Assembly (NCBI GenBank): GCA_963922205.1
Contig: CAWUHX010000037.1
Coordinates: forward strand, 1,572,075-1,636,074
DNA length: 64,000 nt
Direction: 5' to 3'
DNA from: Romanomermis culicivorax
Lineage: Eukaryota; Nematoda; Enoplea; Mermithida; Mermithidae
Shown: piece after piece, positions 21,781 through 34,053 of the stretch
How the letters are laid out: the number at the start of each line of letters is the position of its first letter
Position numbering within the stretch: position 1 is the first letter of the stretch
Notes under the pieces: model-generated
Seen by the model: only the letters and a program-made list of their open reading frames with translations
What the model was told of the DNA's origin: nothing
Databases searched by the model: none
Translations under genes and position numbers: made by a program

Positions 21781-22333
21781 ATGGAGCCCAAACTCAACAG
21801 AAATATGTCATTGTTGACATCGATACTCCAAGGACCCGTACAATCAAACTTATCAATCAAATACACCAATCTGGTTCCAATAAGCCTCCACCAAGCATAC
21901 TGGAGAAACACATTCCTCACATCCCAATTACACTCAACAGGAAGCTATTCACAAAAAGCATGATTGACACTGGTGCAATGTACTCCCTCATTGATTCTCA
22001 TATTGCTGAAGCCCTACAGCTAGACATGAAACCCCCATTAGTCCAAGCAAAAGCAGAAACAACCTTTCCATCCACTTCGTAGGAACAAATTTTGTTACAG
22101 TAACCACCCAAACTATCCAAGAAACTATAATGGTACATGTCCAAAAAGATTGCACAGCAGACATACTTCTTGGGAAAAATTTCCTCAGCAGATTCTCAGA
22201 ATACACCATCAACAACCAGAAGTCCCAAGTAAAATTTGGCAACGTTATACTCCCTTGCAACGGCCTAGAATACAGCCCCTTGTTGGCCAGAGGTGGAACT
22301 TATCTGGATGATAAATTAGAATTACCGCCATGA
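21781..22333 (+). pseudogene. Gypsy-B aspartic protease
   Basis: Retropepsin-like: the catalytic motif 'SMIDTGAMYSLID' is near 21957-21995, and a second-lobe motif 'DILLGKNFLSRF' is near 22155-22190 in another frame. The intervening sequence has a stop at ~22081. It follows the env-like frame within about 20 bp. Confidence 0.7.
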
Positions 22334-22666
22334 ACAGTTACCAAATTCACCATCCCCTTACCCAAATCATACTTACACATAAACCAACTCGAATTTACCC
22401 CAAAAGCTAGACAAAATGCTGAAGTTTATTTCCCCGCTTGCATATCAGAGAATCAAAACAGTTGTATACACATTTCCATCTTAAATACACAGGACATTCC
22501 CCAGACCCTCTACCCTGGCACATGCATTGGCGCAGTTTCGGGGTTCATTCCAAAAGAAAACTCCCCCACGAAACTACCTCTTCCTACACCAAACAAGCAG
22601 AACCATTTTGATACTTTCACATGGTTAAAAGAAAACGTTAATTTAACCTCAAGCAACCTCACTGAA

Positions 22667-24001
22667 TCAACTCTTATGCTTTCTATCCAAGTATCCCACC
22701 TTATACGTGAACTCCAAAATGAACCTAGGTCGAACCACACTTGTCTCCCACAACATTGACACCAATGGCTCCCAACCCATATGCAGACATCTTTTTCGCA
22801 CATCCCCAAAAGAAAAACAAATAATCCAAGCAGAGGTCGAACAACTCGCAGCAGCTGGTGTAATTAGCCAAAGCAATTCTCCGTTGTGTACCGACACAGT
22901 TCTTGTCCCCAAAAAAGATGGTGGACATCCCCTATGCATTGATTTCTGGGGCCTGAATAAAGTGACCAAAAAAGACATGTACCCACTACCTGGTATTGAC
23001 AAATTCCTAGACACCTTGCGTGGAATGAAGTACTTTACATCCCTAGACCAGTCCAATGCATAATACTCCATCCCAATTGCAGAAAGTGACAGAGAGAAAA
23101 CAGCCTTTAACTCTTCAGTTGGACAAAACCAATTCAATTACCTCCCTTTGGCCTCACAAATGCCCCTGCCACATTCCAACGGTTAATGGACGTTATCCTT
23201 TCTGGATTGCAATGGAACACCTGTCTCATCTACCTCAATGACGTCTTAGTCTTTGCAGAATCCCACACTCAAATGTTAGAACGCTTAGACATCATTCTCA
23301 CCCATTTTTCAAAAGCAGGATTAAAACTTAATATACAGAAATGCAAATTTTGTCAACCCCGAGTCCAATATCTGGGCCACATTATCTCTCAACAAGGTAT
23401 TTCTCCAGACCCAAACAAGGTACAATCCATCCTTGACATACCTACACCCCAAAGCTCGAAAAAAGTCAAATCCTTTCTTGGTTTACCCTCCTATTACGGC
23501 AGATTCATCCCCAGTTGCTCTCAAATCTCCACTCCACTTATCGCATTACTCAAGAAAAACTCAGAATTTTTGTGGGGCCTGGAACAACAGACTGCCTTCC
23601 TTAAACTCAAAGAGTTGCTCATTGATGCACCAGTCCTGCAACACCCCGACTTTAGCAAGCCTTTCATTTTGCAAACAGATGCATCAAAGCTTGGAATTGG
23701 CGCAATTTTAAGCCAACTTAATAGCAAAGGTCATGATCGCCCCATCTCTTTTGGCAGCTGCGCATTAAAACCCGCAGAACGTAAGTACCCTATAACCAAA
23801 CTGGAAACCCTTGCAGTAGTTGAGTTCATTAAGCATTTTCGCCCCTATCTCTTCCAACAACATGTCATTGTCCACACAGACCATACTCTAGTCCAGGCAG
23901 TTCTACAAAAAGAAAACCGCTCCCCTCGCATTGCCCGTTGGGGACTAGCTCTCTCTAGTATTCAACTTGACATTCGGCCTAAGAAACGTACTGCTAACCC
24001 A
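22667..24001 (+). pseudogene. Gypsy-B reverse transcriptase and RNase H
   Basis: RT pieces: 'VLVPKKDGG' (~22903), 'FTSLDQSNA' (~23036, normally the catalytic Asp region), then after a shift 'LIYLNDVLVFAE' (~23227), where the usual YxDD is Y-L-N-D, so the first catalytic Asp is lost. RNase H follows: 'LQTDASKLGIGAIL' (~23670), 'KLETLAVVEF' and 'VIVHTDHTLV' (~23865). The frame ends where Gypsy-C is inserted at 24002; the last ~90 codons of the open frame (to 24091) belong to the inserted LTR. Confidence 0.85.
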
Positions 24002-24623
24002 TGTTGGGCACGCTGTTGGTGTCAAATCACATGGGGAAATCGCCATGCAAATCGAGCAAATGAACGACCAGCGGCGCAGACATTTGCATAGAAGTGGAGC
24101 GCCACAGAAAGACCAAAAAGATATGGTGAAATCATTGTTCACTATTATCGTTATCTTTATAATATTCTTGTTATATTGCTAGCGTCCATAAATATATTTC
24201 CCAGCATTTTGTCTTATTTTTGCATAATATTCACTGTGGTTTATCCACATTCTTTTTACATATTTTGTCCAATATATTGTTTAATATATTTGTTTATTTA
24301 TTTAGATATTATTTGCAATCGACGAAGGCGGAGGGCCAGAGGCCCAGGCGCCAGCTTGCAGCCAGCAAGCCTTGGGAAACCCTTTAAGGGTTATACTCAA
24401 GTAAGTTTATCCCTGAGGGGATTCCTTGTCTCAGCTAGGAGACTGCGGAGCTCTTTGGTGAGGCCCCGCATTTGAGGTTAAGTTTATCTTTGTTGTTGTA
24501 GGTCGGGGATAATTGGACTGTTGCACTATCACCGAGGCTTAGCCAAGGGATTAGTTCTAACAGGTCAGATCTGACCCGAAGCCTCCGTCTTTTCTTAAAC
24601 CTCCTAAGAAAAGACCTACACAA
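24002..24623 (+). repeat. Gypsy-C 5' LTR with splice-like signals
   Basis: 622 bp, starting TGTTGGGCAC and ending CCTACACA. AT-rich with TATA-like runs in the first half, GC-rich at 24320-24365. It contains a consensus donor CAA/GTAAGT (G at 24401) and a TTGTTGTAG acceptor ending at 24501, which could define a 101-bp intron within the LTR leader. The internal region begins ACAAG followed by TGGTGGCTTTTAACTCC, a candidate primer-binding site; tRNA not identified. Confidence 0.9.
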
Positions 24624-24721
24624 CAAGTGGTGGCTTTTAACTCCTCACCACGGAACTTCGTAGTCAGACTAGGAGAAAAGAAAATCCTCCAGGTTTCTAC
24701 AGAAAGTTAGCAGGATTTAAA

Positions 24722-26998
24722 ATGCCTAACGAAAGGATACCGAGAGGTAATACTTTGAATAGATCACCACCCAGAGTGGCGAGTGCTGGGAATCTAGTGA
24801 ATTTGGGAAACGGAGATCAGCAACGGATTGCTGCTCTGGACCCAGTAATCCCCGATCAAACTCCCGCGAGGGTTCAACCATTGCAGCAAAATGCAATGCA
24901 TTTTACGCCGCAAGACGCAGGCCTACCCATTGACCGCCTACCAGGGATTGCCATCAATCCGCAAGAGGCAAGCCCGGGGAATCCAAACCCAGACACCGAT
25001 GGACCGCAGTCATGAAATTTGAAAAGGTCACCGCCGAAGGTCGAATTAGCAGGACCGAAAAGGGACGTAATTATGCCCAAATTTCGACCGAATTTGGAAG
25101 AAAGGGACCCCGAAATCGATCGACGATTAGAGAGGATCCCACAAGATCAAGAGTGATTCCAGCCGCAGGAAAGAGCTCCCGAAATGTCCAATCAAGAGTT
25201 GGTGACGCAGCTAAGCAAATTGAAAGGGACCATCGAAGCATTATTCAACATCATCGCGAATGCCGCCACAGAGGACAATAAAAGGGAAGCCGACAGGCGC
25301 CGACAGGAGCCGGCATGCAATAGGCCTGAAATTGATGAAGGGCAAAGGCTTAACTTTGAGCCCAAAAGTTGGAGAGGTCCAGCTAGAGATTTTCGATTCG
25401 AGGGAGCTGAGCAATCAGCAGACTTCAGGAATCAAAATCAGATAGCTTCCCAGCATCCAACTTTAACAAGAGTGGTCTATGATGGTAGAGGAAACATAGT
25501 TGATCCAAATACCCTTAGACCAGATCAATTGGCATGTTTCCCATATAGGGATTACAGGTTTGACAGAGACCCCATACCATCAAATCGTTGAGGTGTACCA
25601 CCTCAACGAGATCCAAATAGAGTTATGCTGCAATCCCTCAACTGTGATATTGATCTGGTATTAACAGCAGCTTATGATCAGAGGGAAATGCCAACAAATA
25701 ATTTGGCACAGGAGATTGTAGTTAGGAATATCGTTAAAGGTGTGTTACCCAAACTTTTAGATGAGGGTATGGTAAATCAGCAGGTTTTTAGCTTCTTAAC
25801 AGCACTTGAAGGGGAATTTCGTAGGGATACACCCGAATCAGCTAAGTATGAAGCGCTGCTGAGGCTTTCTAAAGGTAGACCGAAGGCTGTTGGAGGAGAC
25901 AACATGACCTATAGGGAGGCCAGGAGAGCCATCATAAATGTCTTTGCACCTGAGTGTAACCTGGAAATGTTAACCAGGGAGTTGTTTGAGATCCAACAAA
26001 GAACCAATGAACAGCCCGTAGAGTTTTTAAAAAGGGTCAGTATATTAGTGGAACTAGTAAAGGGTGATTTAGACTATCAGTCCAAACAGAGGCTGATCAT
26101 TGACACCTTTATATACAAGAGTGATCCCACATTTCAGTCTGAACTGAAAAATTCGAAACATACCTTTAGAACTTGGTATGATTTAGCAGTAGAGGTTCAT
26201 GATATTGATAACAGATATAGAAATGCCTTTCAAAGATACGGACCTAAGGGTACACAGCAGGACCCCATTGTTATTAATGAAGTAGGTATGCCAAGTGGGC
26301 ATGATCTTGAAATTGCCGTAGTTGCTAGAAATCAGTCAGAAGGATATCAACAAGGCCAGAGACAAAGGTTTCGGCAACCATATCAAACTGTAGGTAATCA
26401 GGTACCAAACCCAAAAGTCAAGGAGTGATTCTCCTGAAATTAGATTCCAGTTCGGGAAGCCCCTAGGGCTCAGACCGAAAAAGGTAAGAAAGAATCCCTT
26501 CTATTGAAAATTTCTAAAGAGATGGTACAACTGGTCGAAAGGTTCGATCAGCTTCAGCAAAAGGTTGATGGTAGGCAAATGGAAAATCGGTCTGATGTGG
26601 CCATACCCGGCACCAGCCAGGGAGGTCAAGTTTGCCGAGATCTGACAAAGCCATGGTGTGAGTTCCATAAGAACATAACACATAATACTGCAGACTGCAG
26701 GACATTGAGAGTGTTGTCTGAGCGCAGGAGCAGAGGCAGAGCCAGCTTCCCTAGCTTCAACAGGGGAGGCTTCAACACTTTTGCTAGAGGTAACTATAGA
26801 GGTAGAGGAGGTTACCCTAATGCCAACTTTAATAGTAGAGGTAGAGGTGCATATAATGTAGGCTATTCAGGTTATCAGGATAGCCATGAGAGTTATTTAC
26901 AGAATTCCGATTATAACGAGTTTCTGGAATTCAAAAGCAAAAGGAGCTGCAGAAGCAGTTCCAACAGATGCAGCAATACCAACAGCAGGCTGCAATAA
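24722..26998 (+). pseudogene. Gypsy-C gag
   Basis: One frame with several internal stops (TGA at 25013, ~25151, 25589 and 26426; TAA at 26996). The first part is Pro/Asn-rich and disordered. The core at 25625-26428 is helical, with 'YREARRAIINVFAPECN' and 'LFEIQQRTNEQPVEFLKRV' matching the Ty3/gypsy gag capsid fold. The C-terminal part has a Cys/His motif (WCEFHKNITHNTADC) instead of a standard knuckle, then an RG/RGG-rich tract (GNYRGRGGY) likely to bind RNA. It is in the same frame as pol, so the intact ancestor may have had a gag-pol fusion without frameshifting. Confidence 0.85.
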
Positions 26999-27022
26999 CA
27001 ACCTCAGCCACCTCAGGCTATT

Positions 27023-27739
27023 ATGGGTCCGACTCAGACTCATCAACAGGGTCAATTCACAAATCAGCCACCCCAGAAGGATTATTTGAGTGTAATGGTT
27101 GCAAGGCAATCACAAATGAGTCCTTTAGGTGAAGTAAATCAGAGAGTGAACTGCCCAAATGTTGTATTAGGTAGGATTGTGCAAATGAATGCAATTGCAC
27201 CACAAATGGTAGTACCATTGGTACAAGTAGTAAAGAGGGGCACACCAGCTAGTCATCAGGAAGAACATTTGCTGGATACGTACCCCCGAACAGCCCCATT
27301 CCATATTGAGGTTGTTATAGGAGGTTGTAAGACACTGGCTTTAATTGACACAGGAGCTCAGTGTACTGTCATGTCAGCTAAGTTTCTGAAAGAAACTTTG
27401 GGCCCGGATTACACTGAATATCCGAGGATATTAAATGTTACTGTAGCCAATGGTAAGACAGTCCAAGCACATGGGTATATCCAATTTAGGATGGATACAT
27501 TGTGTGGACAGTTCCCCGTTAAAGCAATTGTAATTCCTGAAGCGGGTGAAAATGTAATAGTAGGAACAGACTTTTTGGCTCATCCTCAGGTAGGAGCCAT
27601 AATAGATTTCAGGAATAGGACGATGACGCTCAACAACCATCAGCAGCGGATATACGTGACACCAGACCAGCCCCAAACGAATTGTGGAGAGGTCATGACC
27701 AGGAGCGCCACGGAATCCACGATAAGCGCCGCGGACTAG
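27023..27739 (+). pseudogene. Gypsy-C aspartic protease
   Basis: Retropepsin domain with catalytic 'LALIDTGAQCTVMS' (~27333), flap region and second-lobe 'VIVGTDFLAHPQVGAIIDF' (~27555). It continues the gag frame; a TAG at 27737 separates it from RT in the same frame. The motifs are intact. Confidence 0.85.
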
Positions 27740-27769
27740 TATCAGCCAAAGATTTGCCTGCTGAAGGCT

Positions 27770-29611
27770 TTGGTGCCAGTGGTGAGTGTGAATCCCATCT
27801 ACTTACCTAGTGGTACTGATATACTTCTGAGAGCAAAACTTTGGGATAAGGTAGGTGAAAATCGCCTAAATGGAATCATCATAGAGTCTGAAGAAAATGA
27901 GGAAAGGTTCCACATAGATAGTACCATAGTAGATGGTACAAAAGATGATTTTGTAGTTATGGTATCCAACAACACAGGATCAGCATGCCATTTGAAAAGT
28001 AATCAAATAATTGGCCATACTAATTCAGTGTTGTGTCATGCCTATAACCAAGATCCGCAAAAGGGGAAGATAGTTGAGGATTTAGAGAAGCTGCAAACCT
28101 GTGCAGTCCAAGCTAGACCTGATTCAACTCAATTGGATGAGAAAGAGTTCAAGGAAGCTTTGTACAACATGCTGGCTAAATCCAACATACCATCAGAGCA
28201 ATTGGAACAAGCTCTACAATGTCTCGCAAAATATAGAGACGTGTTCAGCTTGCCCAATGATCCTCCAACTACTAGACCCTATTTGACCTGTAAAATAAAT
28301 ACAGGGGATGCAGCACCTGTGGCAAAAAGGTACCACAGGACTGCCATTAATTTAGGGCCACATGTTCGTGACCATGTCCATGATATGCTCAAAAAGGGTG
28401 TGATTGAGCCATCAAAGTCGCCTTGGGCAGCTCCGTTATTTCTAGTAGGTAAAAAGGATGGTACCAAGCGACCAGTAGTGGACTTTAGGGGTATAAATGA
28501 TGTTATCAAGGATGATAAGTATCCCATTCCAAGAATGGATGACTATCTAGACTGTTTGAGTAAAGCAAAGTTTTATACCACCTTAGATTTCAAGTCAGGG
28601 TATTGGCAAGTGCCAATGGATGAAGAAAGCAAGGAAAAAACTGCTTTCATATGCCAAGAAGGGCTTTATCAATTTAGAGTCATGCCCTTTGGCCTAAAAA
28701 ATGCACCAGCCAAGTTCCAGTTTATGATGGAAAGAGTTTTACATCCATATGTATGGAAAATCTGTCTAGTGTATATAGATGATATTATTGTGTTCTCAAA
28801 TATGTTTGAGGAACATCTAGTTAATTTAGAGCTAGTCCTGCAAGCTCTAAGAAAGGCTCATTTGACCTTGAAGCCGGAGAAGTGTGAATTTCTGCCTGAG
28901 AGAGTTCATTTTTTAGGACATATCTTGAATTCGGATGGAGTTTCCCCAGATCCGAAAAAGGTCAAAGCTATAAATGATTTCCCATTCCCAAAGTCTAAAC
29001 GTAAACTGCAAAGGTTTTTAGGAATGTTGCAGTGGTGTAAAAAATTCATACCAGGGTTGGCTAAACACGCCGAACCATTATATAAATTAACTGGGAAGAA
29101 CTGTGTTTGAGAAATTAAGGAGGTTCACCATCAGGCTTTTAGGAGCCTAAAAGAAGCACTATTGTCAGTGCCTTTTCTGAGGTATCCGGTTTTCGACGGG
29201 TCTGCAGACTTTGTCCTTCAGACAGATGCCAGCGGAACGGCACTAGGAGTGGTTCTCTACCAGGAGACCAAGTCGGACCGCTGGGTAATTGCTTATAATA
29301 GCAGAATTTTAAAAGCGGACGAGAAGAAGTGGTCAGCCACAGAAAGGGAGTGCTTGGCAATAGTGTATGGCTTAAAGTTATACAAGCACTACCTAGTAGG
29401 TCATAGAGTGATCATAAGAACTGATCACAAACCGTTGTTGTCCATGAAGGTTAATGCAATGACCAATGGTAAATTGAAGAGATGGTTCTCGTTCATCTCT
29501 CAGTTCAACCATAAACTAGAGTATGTGCCTGGAAAACAAAATGCCATGGCAGACTTTTTGTCTAGGATGGATGAACCAGATGATCAAGCGGAAAAGATAC
29601 CGCCAAAATGA
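27770..29611 (+). pseudogene. Gypsy-C reverse transcriptase and RNase H
   Basis: The RT domain is well preserved: 'PLFLVGKKDGTKRPVVDFRG', 'YTTLDFKSGYWQVP' (first catalytic Asp), 'FRVMPFGLKNAPAKFQ' and the catalytic 'LVYIDDIIVFS' box (~28768). A TGA at 29108 lies in frame just before RNase H, where 'LQTDASGTALGVVL' (~29217), 'ERECLAIVYGL' and 'RTDHKPLL' supply the active-site residues. The domain ends 'GKQNAMADFLSR' and a TGA at 29609. Apart from two TGA stops the frame is unbroken. Confidence 0.92.
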
Positions 29612-29617
29612 GAACAC

Positions 29618-31464
29618 ATGTTCTCAGAGGATAAACGAGAGTCTGGAAATCTGAAAGATCTAGAAGCACAGCTTATTGAGAAAAAGCATCTCAATTTGGT
29701 GAAGAGATTCAGAATTCTGACAGATCGGAATCCTGAAGACGGTACTCCATTATTTTCAGAGCCAAAAGGTAAGAGAAATCAGAGGACTGGAATAAGTCCG
29801 AGATTCACCCAAATTTATCCAGAAGATTCTGAGGGTGATCCAGAATCAATCTGGCCTGCAGACTTGGTAAATGCCGTAACGACAAGGAGCATGGCGAAGG
29901 AAGCGGAGAAGAGTGATCAGGCTCAGATCCAGCCTGATGGCAATCAGGGTAGAGAAAAGGTAAGTAGGGGAAACCAGGAAAAAGGTAAGGAAAAAACAGT
30001 TACCTGGTTATACCCGGAAAAAGAACCGGAGTTTACTTTGGCAGACCCCAAAGAAAATGAATTGCCAAAAGGGTTAATTAGAGATGATCTCATGGTCCTC
30101 TTGCAGAGAAAAGATGAGGTATTACAACCATACTTTAATAGATTGGGTCCAAATGGGACAACCAAGTATCATAGTGGATTTTATATCCAAAATGAAGTGT
30201 TATACCGCGAAGCTGGACAGGGATCGGACGATCAAGTAGTTGTCCCATCTTGCCTAAGGGACAATACTTTGCACCAGTACCACGGTGCGATGATGATGAC
30301 TCATCAGGGGTTCAAGAGGACCCTTGCTATGATAAAAAACGGTTCTGGTGGCCTGGAATAGAAAAGGATGTCAGGCACTGGATAAAATTTTGTCCAGTAT
30401 GTCAAATGGCTAATCAGGGAAACACGGAAATTCCTCCACTGATACCAATTATTCCACAAGGTCCCTTTGATATAGTATCAGTGGATATCGTGAGTATATC
30501 TCCACTAAGGGAGAAGAGACCATATGTCATAGTCTTCCAGGACTATTTTACAAAGTCGGTTGAAGCTGAACTGATCCCGGACCAGTCAGCTAGCACCGTT
30601 GTAGATACTTTTCTACAATCAATTGTCTTTAGACACGGGACTCCACGGAGATTACTCAGTGATAAAGGAGGTTGTTTTACCTTAGATCTAATGAAACAAA
30701 TCTGCAAGTTATTAGAGTGTCAAAAAATTTATACGACAGCCTACCATCCACAAGGAAATGGCATGGTAGAAAGGTTTAATCAGACACTCATTAAACAGCT
30801 CAGAAAGGTGGCCATTGAGGAAAAAGACAATTGGCCAAGATACTTGAGAGCCGTGGTGTTTGCTTATAATGTCACACCACATGCAGCTACAGGGCAATCC
30901 CCATTTTCATTGCTTAGAGGTCACAAGGCAACCTTCGGGTTAAACTTATCGAAAGCATATGATATTGTAAAGCCGGACAGCAATGCAGAGGCATACAGAT
31001 TTGTGTTGACCAATCATTTAGTCAACTTATACGAGGATATTGCCAAAAGTATCCAGAGTGCTGCCGAAAAATCGAAGAAATATTTCGATAAAAAGTTCAA
31101 ACAAAATGGGTTCAAAGAAAAGGACTGGGTTCTGCTCAAAGTAGATAAGCAGAAAAAATTAGGACTACCATGGTCCGGTCCATTTATAATTATGGACACT
31201 TCACGAGAAGCAGAGAATGTTGTCACCATTGTGCATTGGGACAACCCGCTAAATCGCCAAATTGTTTCAATCAGCAGGTTGAAACATTTTCATTACGAGA
31301 CCACTAGGGTCTTGCCACGAATAGCGCGAGCCAATCAGGATGCGCCATGTGACGAAAACACATCACTTTCCAATATGGCACAAACAGTTACGACTGGAGC
31401 GCCAAACCAAATGAAATCATTTGGAAATTTGCTCAAGGGGAATCTATGCGCGATGTCACGCTGA
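29618..31464 (+). pseudogene. Gypsy-C integrase
   Basis: A hydrophilic linker (29618-30170) is followed by the integrase. The zinc-binding half starts with 'HQYHGAMMMTHQG' in the gag-pol frame; a shift near 30345 moves to the frame carrying 'WPGIEKDVRHWIKFCPVCQ'. The catalytic triad is D ('VSVDIVS'), D ('LLSDKGGCF') and E ('NGMVERFN'), with 35 residues between the second Asp and the Glu. The C-terminal part has an SH3-like region ('KEKDWVLLKVDKQKKLGLPWSGPF'). No chromodomain seen. Confidence 0.9.
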
Positions 31465-32709
31465 TTTTTATTTTTTTTATGTACATTTTCGCGCCTAGGT
31501 ACTTATTTTAACAAATATTTTGTAATATTTTGTATTATTTATCGCGTTTAAATATTGTTTGTAATTATTTTGTAAATTTTTTCTATTTATTTCAGACTTT
31601 GGGAAAAATTCTTCGGAATTTTAGACCAAAGTGACAACCCAAAATATTTCGGACATTTTTTTCCAAAAAAATATAATTCTTAAAATTTTTCATTTTTTCA
31701 AAATCAAATAATAGCTGCCCTGCTTATCCGAGTTCTAAACTTCCATCGGAAGGAAGAAGTAAAACATTCCCCAAACTGCCATAAAAAGGAAATTAGCAGA
31801 ACTGCTAGATTAAACTTTTTCAGCATTCAAAATTTTAAATTTTTACAAATTTATTAGCCGAAAAAGAAAAACATTTCGAAGCGAAAAGAAATAGGAAAGG
31901 GCCCGCAGAACCGCCAACAAGCTCCGACACGCGAGTGGTCACACACAGAGCGCCACATAGAATTTGGCAGAGCCCAGCACCGGCAAGACAACCAGTTTTT
32001 CTTCATTGACGGTAAGTTTCAAACTTATTTTTATCAAATATTCTTGGAAACCGCAGGTAATGCCCAGAAGTCACTGGAAGAACAGCTCGGCACCCCAAAG
32101 GGCAGAGGAGGTTAGAACTTAGAGGGAACGAAAAATGGAAGTACTGAGAGCCGGAAGCTCAAAGCCAAGCAGGGAATTTCCAAACTTGGAAATATACCTG
32201 ATACCACCGACTGCTTTACGATTCAAGGGAAACCTAGAACCTTGGGTTCAGCCCGTTCAAAGTTTTATCATTAAAATTTATCAAAAATTATTTATTTTCA
32301 AATAAAATCATATCACTTTTCGATATCAAAATCATTAAAAATTATCAATCTTGAGCGCTATAAAAATTGTAAATACAGCACCATAAATGGAGCGTAGTTG
32401 GTCGCTCAAGCAGCTGGTCAGAGATTGGTGTCCGATCAAGTGGTGGACAATCGGATCAGGTCTACCCTCCCCAACATATAGACGTAGCAAGGGTAAGATT
32501 TGGTAAGGTGTTAGTTGCCTACCAGCTCAATGTTTGTACATCAGTGGCTCACCTAACAAGCCTGCACTAAATTTATTTTCTGCGAAACTTAACCCGCTTG
32601 GTGTTGTGGTGCTGGTGTAGTATAGACCCTAGAAATACGCTGAAAAAAGGGGAATAATCACAGAAATTAATAGTATCTTTAATCTTTAGATTACAACGTC
32701 AAAAGGGTC
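31465..32709. other. Gypsy-C spacer between pol and ORF2
   Basis: About 1.2 kb without an open frame. It is T-rich at the start and mixed later. A TTAATCTTTAG acceptor-like site (AG at 32688-32689) lies 21 nt before the ORF2 ATG. With the LTR donor at 24401 this could give a spliced ORF2 message. Nothing else recognised. Confidence 0.45.
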
Positions 32710-34053
32710 ATGAGAATTCACGAACTGGACCAGTGGTTCAAAGCCACTTTTGGATACTGGCCGGCTAATCCCAAGGAACCTCGCATGGTAGACATCAGGA
32801 AAGTCAGCCAAGTACTCCACTTTATCCGAGAAGTATCAATCTTCAGAGGACAACCAGTTTGTGGATTCGATGTCGAAAAAGTCCATCAGGATAAGGTCGC
32901 GGCCTTGTTCAAAACGAGAGAGGTCGACAATCCAATGGGAAAACAATTTGCCCACTATGTAAGCTTCGCACTAACCAACGGTCAAACATACGTTATTGAT
33001 ACGACAACCATGATGCTCAAAGAATGGACAAGCCTCCACGGTTTCCTCAATTCCGACATGCTGTTTGCCGGATATTGCGTACTGGAGGACTTGGTGAGTA
33101 TTTATAACGTATGTGGTGCAGGGCCAGATAATAAGGACAGGGATAAAACTGTGCCCTTAAGGGAACATCTTAGGAAGACCAAAGGTCGGTACTTTGATTT
33201 AGACCGTTTTGCCTTAACCATGGTAGGGGTTAACTTGGAGAAAAAGTGTTTTCAAACAGGTATTTGTCCCGAAACCTTTCAGTTAAAGGGACTGTTCACG
33301 GAATTTTATTTGATAGACGTGGGCCCTTACCAATATGATTTTTCACTAAAGGCGAACCGTGATCGGTTTGCCAAGAAAGGAATACTGCCGGAAGAGCTTA
33401 GATACGCAGCTCTAGATGCTTACTATTTGTTATTGGTTATGTTTGCTACGATTCACTATGGCATAGCCGATCAACTGCTAATGCAAATGCAGATTTTTGA
33501 TCATGACAAGATTGATCCCAAACAGATCAATACCGTTGCCTTACACTTCTATCAACAGTATTTAATGATTCCAGGCAATGTAAACAGAGAAATGGGGCTT
33601 GGCACCCCAGTGATGGAAACCGATCAGGTACAGCCTAATATGGTGTACCATATGATGAAATGTGAAATGTACAACTGTTGGGCAGTACAAATGCAGGGAA
33701 ATAACACAGGTTATTATACTGCGCCTACAGAGTGTAACCCCCTCCGTCCTCAGGGAGTTCAATTACCAAGTGGTTTTTATCCGTTGCTCCCGAGAGAAAA
33801 TAAACCAATGAAGGACAATGGGTACACTGAGGATAGTGATCCCGACCAAATCCAGGATGTTCAAATACCAGACTGGGTTAATATCGCCAAAGATATCCTG
33901 GAAAATCTCAAATCAGGTGGAACCTATTGGGATTTAGACAGTAAGATCTCTTTGTTTACGAAAACACTAAGCTATACTGGCAACAGGCCAGGAAGCCTGA
34001 TGAAATTCCTGAGGAAGTGTTTTCAGCTAATAACCACTACCCAGTGGGTATAG
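32710..34053 (+). CDS. Gypsy-C ORF2, part 1: RNase D-like DEDDy 3'-5' exonuclease
   Basis: 447 codons from ATG. Residues ~45-250 carry the DEDDy exonuclease signature: Exo I 'CGFDVEKVH' (D54, E56), Exo II '[12 protein letters not shown]' (D127) and Exo III '[13 protein letters not shown]' (Y232, D236; Y-x3-D). Between Exo II and III the segment '[20 protein letters not shown]' matches the usual RNase D/WRN-type 'D-L ... G-L ... K' pattern. All five catalytic positions are present. Members of this superfamily (RNase D, WRN exonuclease, EXD2, Mut-7) trim RNA or DNA 3' ends. The rest (250-447) is unrecognised. The true frame leaves this one near 33955 and continues as part 2. I know of no standard Ty3/gypsy protein with this domain. 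Confidence 0.75.
   Translation: MRIHELDQWFKATFGYWPANPKEPRMVDIRKVSQVLHFIREVSIFRGQPVCGFDVEKVHQDKVAALFKTREVDNPMGKQFAHYVSFALTNGQTYVIDTTTMMLKEWTSLHGFLNSDMLFAGYCVLEDLVSIYNVCGAGPDNKDRDKTVPLREHLRKTKGRYFDLDRFALTMVGVNLEKKCFQTGICPETFQLKGLFTEFYLIDVGPYQYDFSLKANRDRFAKKGILPEELRYAALDAYYLLLVMFATIHYGIADQLLMQMQIFDHDKIDPKQINTVALHFYQQYLMIPGNVNREMGLGTPVMETDQVQPNMVYHMMKCEMYNCWAVQMQGNNTGYYTAPTECNPLRPQGVQLPSGFYPLLPRENKPMKDNGYTEDSDPDQIQDVQIPDWVNIAKDILENLKSGGTYWDLDSKISLFTKTLSYTGNRPGSLMKFLRKCFQLITTTQWV

Noticed and set aside
24722-29611. UGA recoded as a sense codon in Gypsy-C
   Set aside because: TAA and TAG stops also occur, TGA is the expected product of CGA decay, and the CLIC gene uses ordinary codons; decay is simpler.
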